From Candidatus Poseidonia alphae (GTDB taxonomy: Archaea > Thermoplasmatota > Poseidoniia > Poseidoniales > Poseidoniaceae): a stretch of DNA of 13,823 nt. Below are positions 12,964 to 13,823 of this stretch, in pieces. The notes under the pieces were generated by a model. That model made no database searches, was not told the origin of the DNA, and was given only the letters and a program-made list of their open reading frames with translations. Both the position numbers and the translations under genes were made by a program. Position 1 is the first letter of the stretch. Each line of letters starts with the position of its first letter. The DNA lies in assembly GCA_002505405.1 (NCBI GenBank), contig DAVD01000010.1, positions 2,395 to 16,217 on the forward strand, read 5' to 3'.

Positions 12964-13823
12964 TCAGCCCCATGTGCACGGCTCCAAAACCGTTTGGCCT
13001 CCCATAAAGGGTTGGAGAACTTCAGGTATACGCACCCTGCCGTCTTCAAGTTGATTTTGTTCCATGATGGCCACCAATGCACGAGATGTTGCGACTGCGG
13101 TTGAATTAAGCGTGTGAGCAACCGGTTGATTTGGATGCCCAGGTTGCCCGTAACGAATGGACAAGCGGTTGGCTTGATAATCGGTGCAATTCGAGCAAGA
13201 GACGATTTCTTTGTACTGGTCTGCTCCTGGAATCCATGCCTCCAAATCGTATTTCTTTGCAGCCACTGTACCCATATCTCCAGTACAGATGTTGACGATT
13301 TCATAATGAATGTCCAAACTGTTCCATAAGTCAACACAATTGGTGAGCAGTTCTTCGTGGAGGGCCCAAGAGTCTTCGGGCTTTGCGATGATGACTTGTT
13401 CAATTTTTGTGAATTGATGAACTCTCCATATACCGAGGTCGGATTGGCCGTGACTTCCGACTTCTCTTCGGAAGCAGGATGAAACTCCCACCATGCGCAG
13501 CGGAAGCATGTCCTCGTGGATGGTTTCGTCCATGTACATAGCGGTGAGCGGGTGCTCAGAAGTTGCGATCATGTAGAATTGGTCGGGCTCGACGCCATAC
13601 ATCACGGTTTCAAAATCTGCGAGGTCCGTGACCCCTTCGTAGGCTTCACGGTTCATCATTACGGGAGGTTGAACGAAGGTGAAGTCACGTTGTTGTAAGA
13701 ATTCCACAGCATAATGCTGGAGGGCAAACTCCAGTCGGGCAAGGTCTCCCTTGAGGAAAAAGAAACGGCTTCCTGTGATTTTTGCCGCCCGTTTGAGGTC
13801 CACCCAACGGTTCATCTCAATCA
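12964..13823 (-). CDS. serS: Seryl-tRNA synthetase, C-terminal catalytic part (start outside window)
   Basis: The frame is open to the window edge, giving about 286 residues of the class II catalytic core; the N-terminal coiled-coil arm that grips tRNA-Ser lies beyond. Seen (numbered from the Met at 13815): the SGSRFYFLKG-like string as TGSRFFFLKGDLARLE (14-29), serine-binding TSEHPLTAMYMDE, motif 2 as CFRREVGSHG, then LGIWRVHQFTKIEQV, CTGDMGTVAAKKYDLEAW, CSNCTDYQANR, and motif 3 as LNSTAVATSRALVAIMEQNQ. The TSEHP and LNSTAVATSR forms are of the archaeal/eukaryotic type rather than the bacterial TAEVP and LNGSGLAVGR. The enzyme charges tRNA-Ser with serine in the cytoplasm. It appears co-transcribed with the peptidase gene four bases downstream, without an obvious functional tie. 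Confidence 0.95.
   Translation of the reverse strand, partial: IEMNRWVDLKRAAKITGSRFFFLKGDLARLEFALQHYAVEFLQQRDFTFVQPPVMMNREAYEGVTDLADFETVMYGVEPDQFYMIATSEHPLTAMYMDETIHEDMLPLRMVGVSSCFRREVGSHGQSDLGIWRVHQFTKIEQVIIAKPEDSWALHEELLTNCVDLWNSLDIHYEIVNICTGDMGTVAAKKYDLEAWIPGADQYKEIVSCSNCTDYQANRLSIRYGQPGHPNQPVAHTLNSTAVATSRALVAIMEQNQLEDGRVRIPEVLQPFMGGQTVLEPCTWG

Noticed and set aside
12960..13403. A 148-codon upstream extension of the peptidase frame overlapping the synthetase gene on the same strand
   Set aside because: The stretch lies in another frame of the clearly conserved seryl-tRNA synthetase, its translation has no recognisable features, and the lipoprotein signal beginning at 12959 fixes the true start.
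1..13823. CRISPR arrays, insertion sequences, integrase sites or prophage genes
   Set aside because: Reading both strands showed no regularly spaced repeats, transposase or integrase motifs, or inverted terminal repeats; the gene content is chromosomal housekeeping and metabolism.

Overview
The window looks like a piece of a marine Thermoplasmatota-type archaeal genome, most likely Marine Group II (Poseidoniales). This is inferred from protein content, not from a marker gene. The evidence is a DUF63 membrane protein (a family essentially confined to archaea), an archaeal/eukaryotic-style seryl-tRNA synthetase, archaeal lipoprotein signals, TATA-like boxes about 27 bases before two start codons, and a leucine-degradation cluster of the aerobic heterotroph kind. 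It is densely coding: no gene-free stretch exceeds about 120 bases, and I see no rRNA, intact tRNA, CRISPR array, insertion sequence or prophage.

Left part, + strand (1-6180): the tail of a SAP-domain protein with a His-Asp run; a long DUF63 integral membrane protein; then a four-gene acyl-CoA carboxylase operon. The operon encodes a carboxyltransferase closely resembling the methylcrotonyl-CoA carboxylase beta subunit, an enoyl-CoA hydratase of the methylglutaconyl-CoA hydratase type, a biotin carboxylase, and a separate biotin carrier protein. Together these would perform two consecutive steps of leucine breakdown, 3-methylcrotonyl-CoA to 3-methylglutaconyl-CoA to HMG-CoA. The alpha subunit, usually one chain, is split in two at a TGATG stop/start overlap.

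Middle (6186-7058, - strand): a protein with two tandem gamma-glutamylcyclotransferase/AIG2-like domains, convergent with the carboxylase operon and divergent from the next operon. The 117-base divergent gap carries a TATA-like element on each strand, at -27 and -28 from the respective start codons, which suggests leaderless transcripts.

Right part, + strand (7176-11606): a compact operon of a 929-residue RND/MMPL-type exporter, an unrecognised five-helix membrane protein, a thioredoxin-fold lipoprotein with a CSGC motif, and an ABA4-like (DUF4281) membrane protein. Three of the four junctions are overlaps or possible overlaps of ATGA/GTGA type, so the genes are probably translated together. 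All four products are membrane-embedded or membrane-anchored. No function is known to me for this combination; it is the best candidate here for an undescribed system.

Right end, - strand (11607-13823): the C-terminal part of seryl-tRNA synthetase, followed four bases later by a lipoprotein metallopeptidase of family M28, which ends immediately against the ABA4-like gene with no intervening base.
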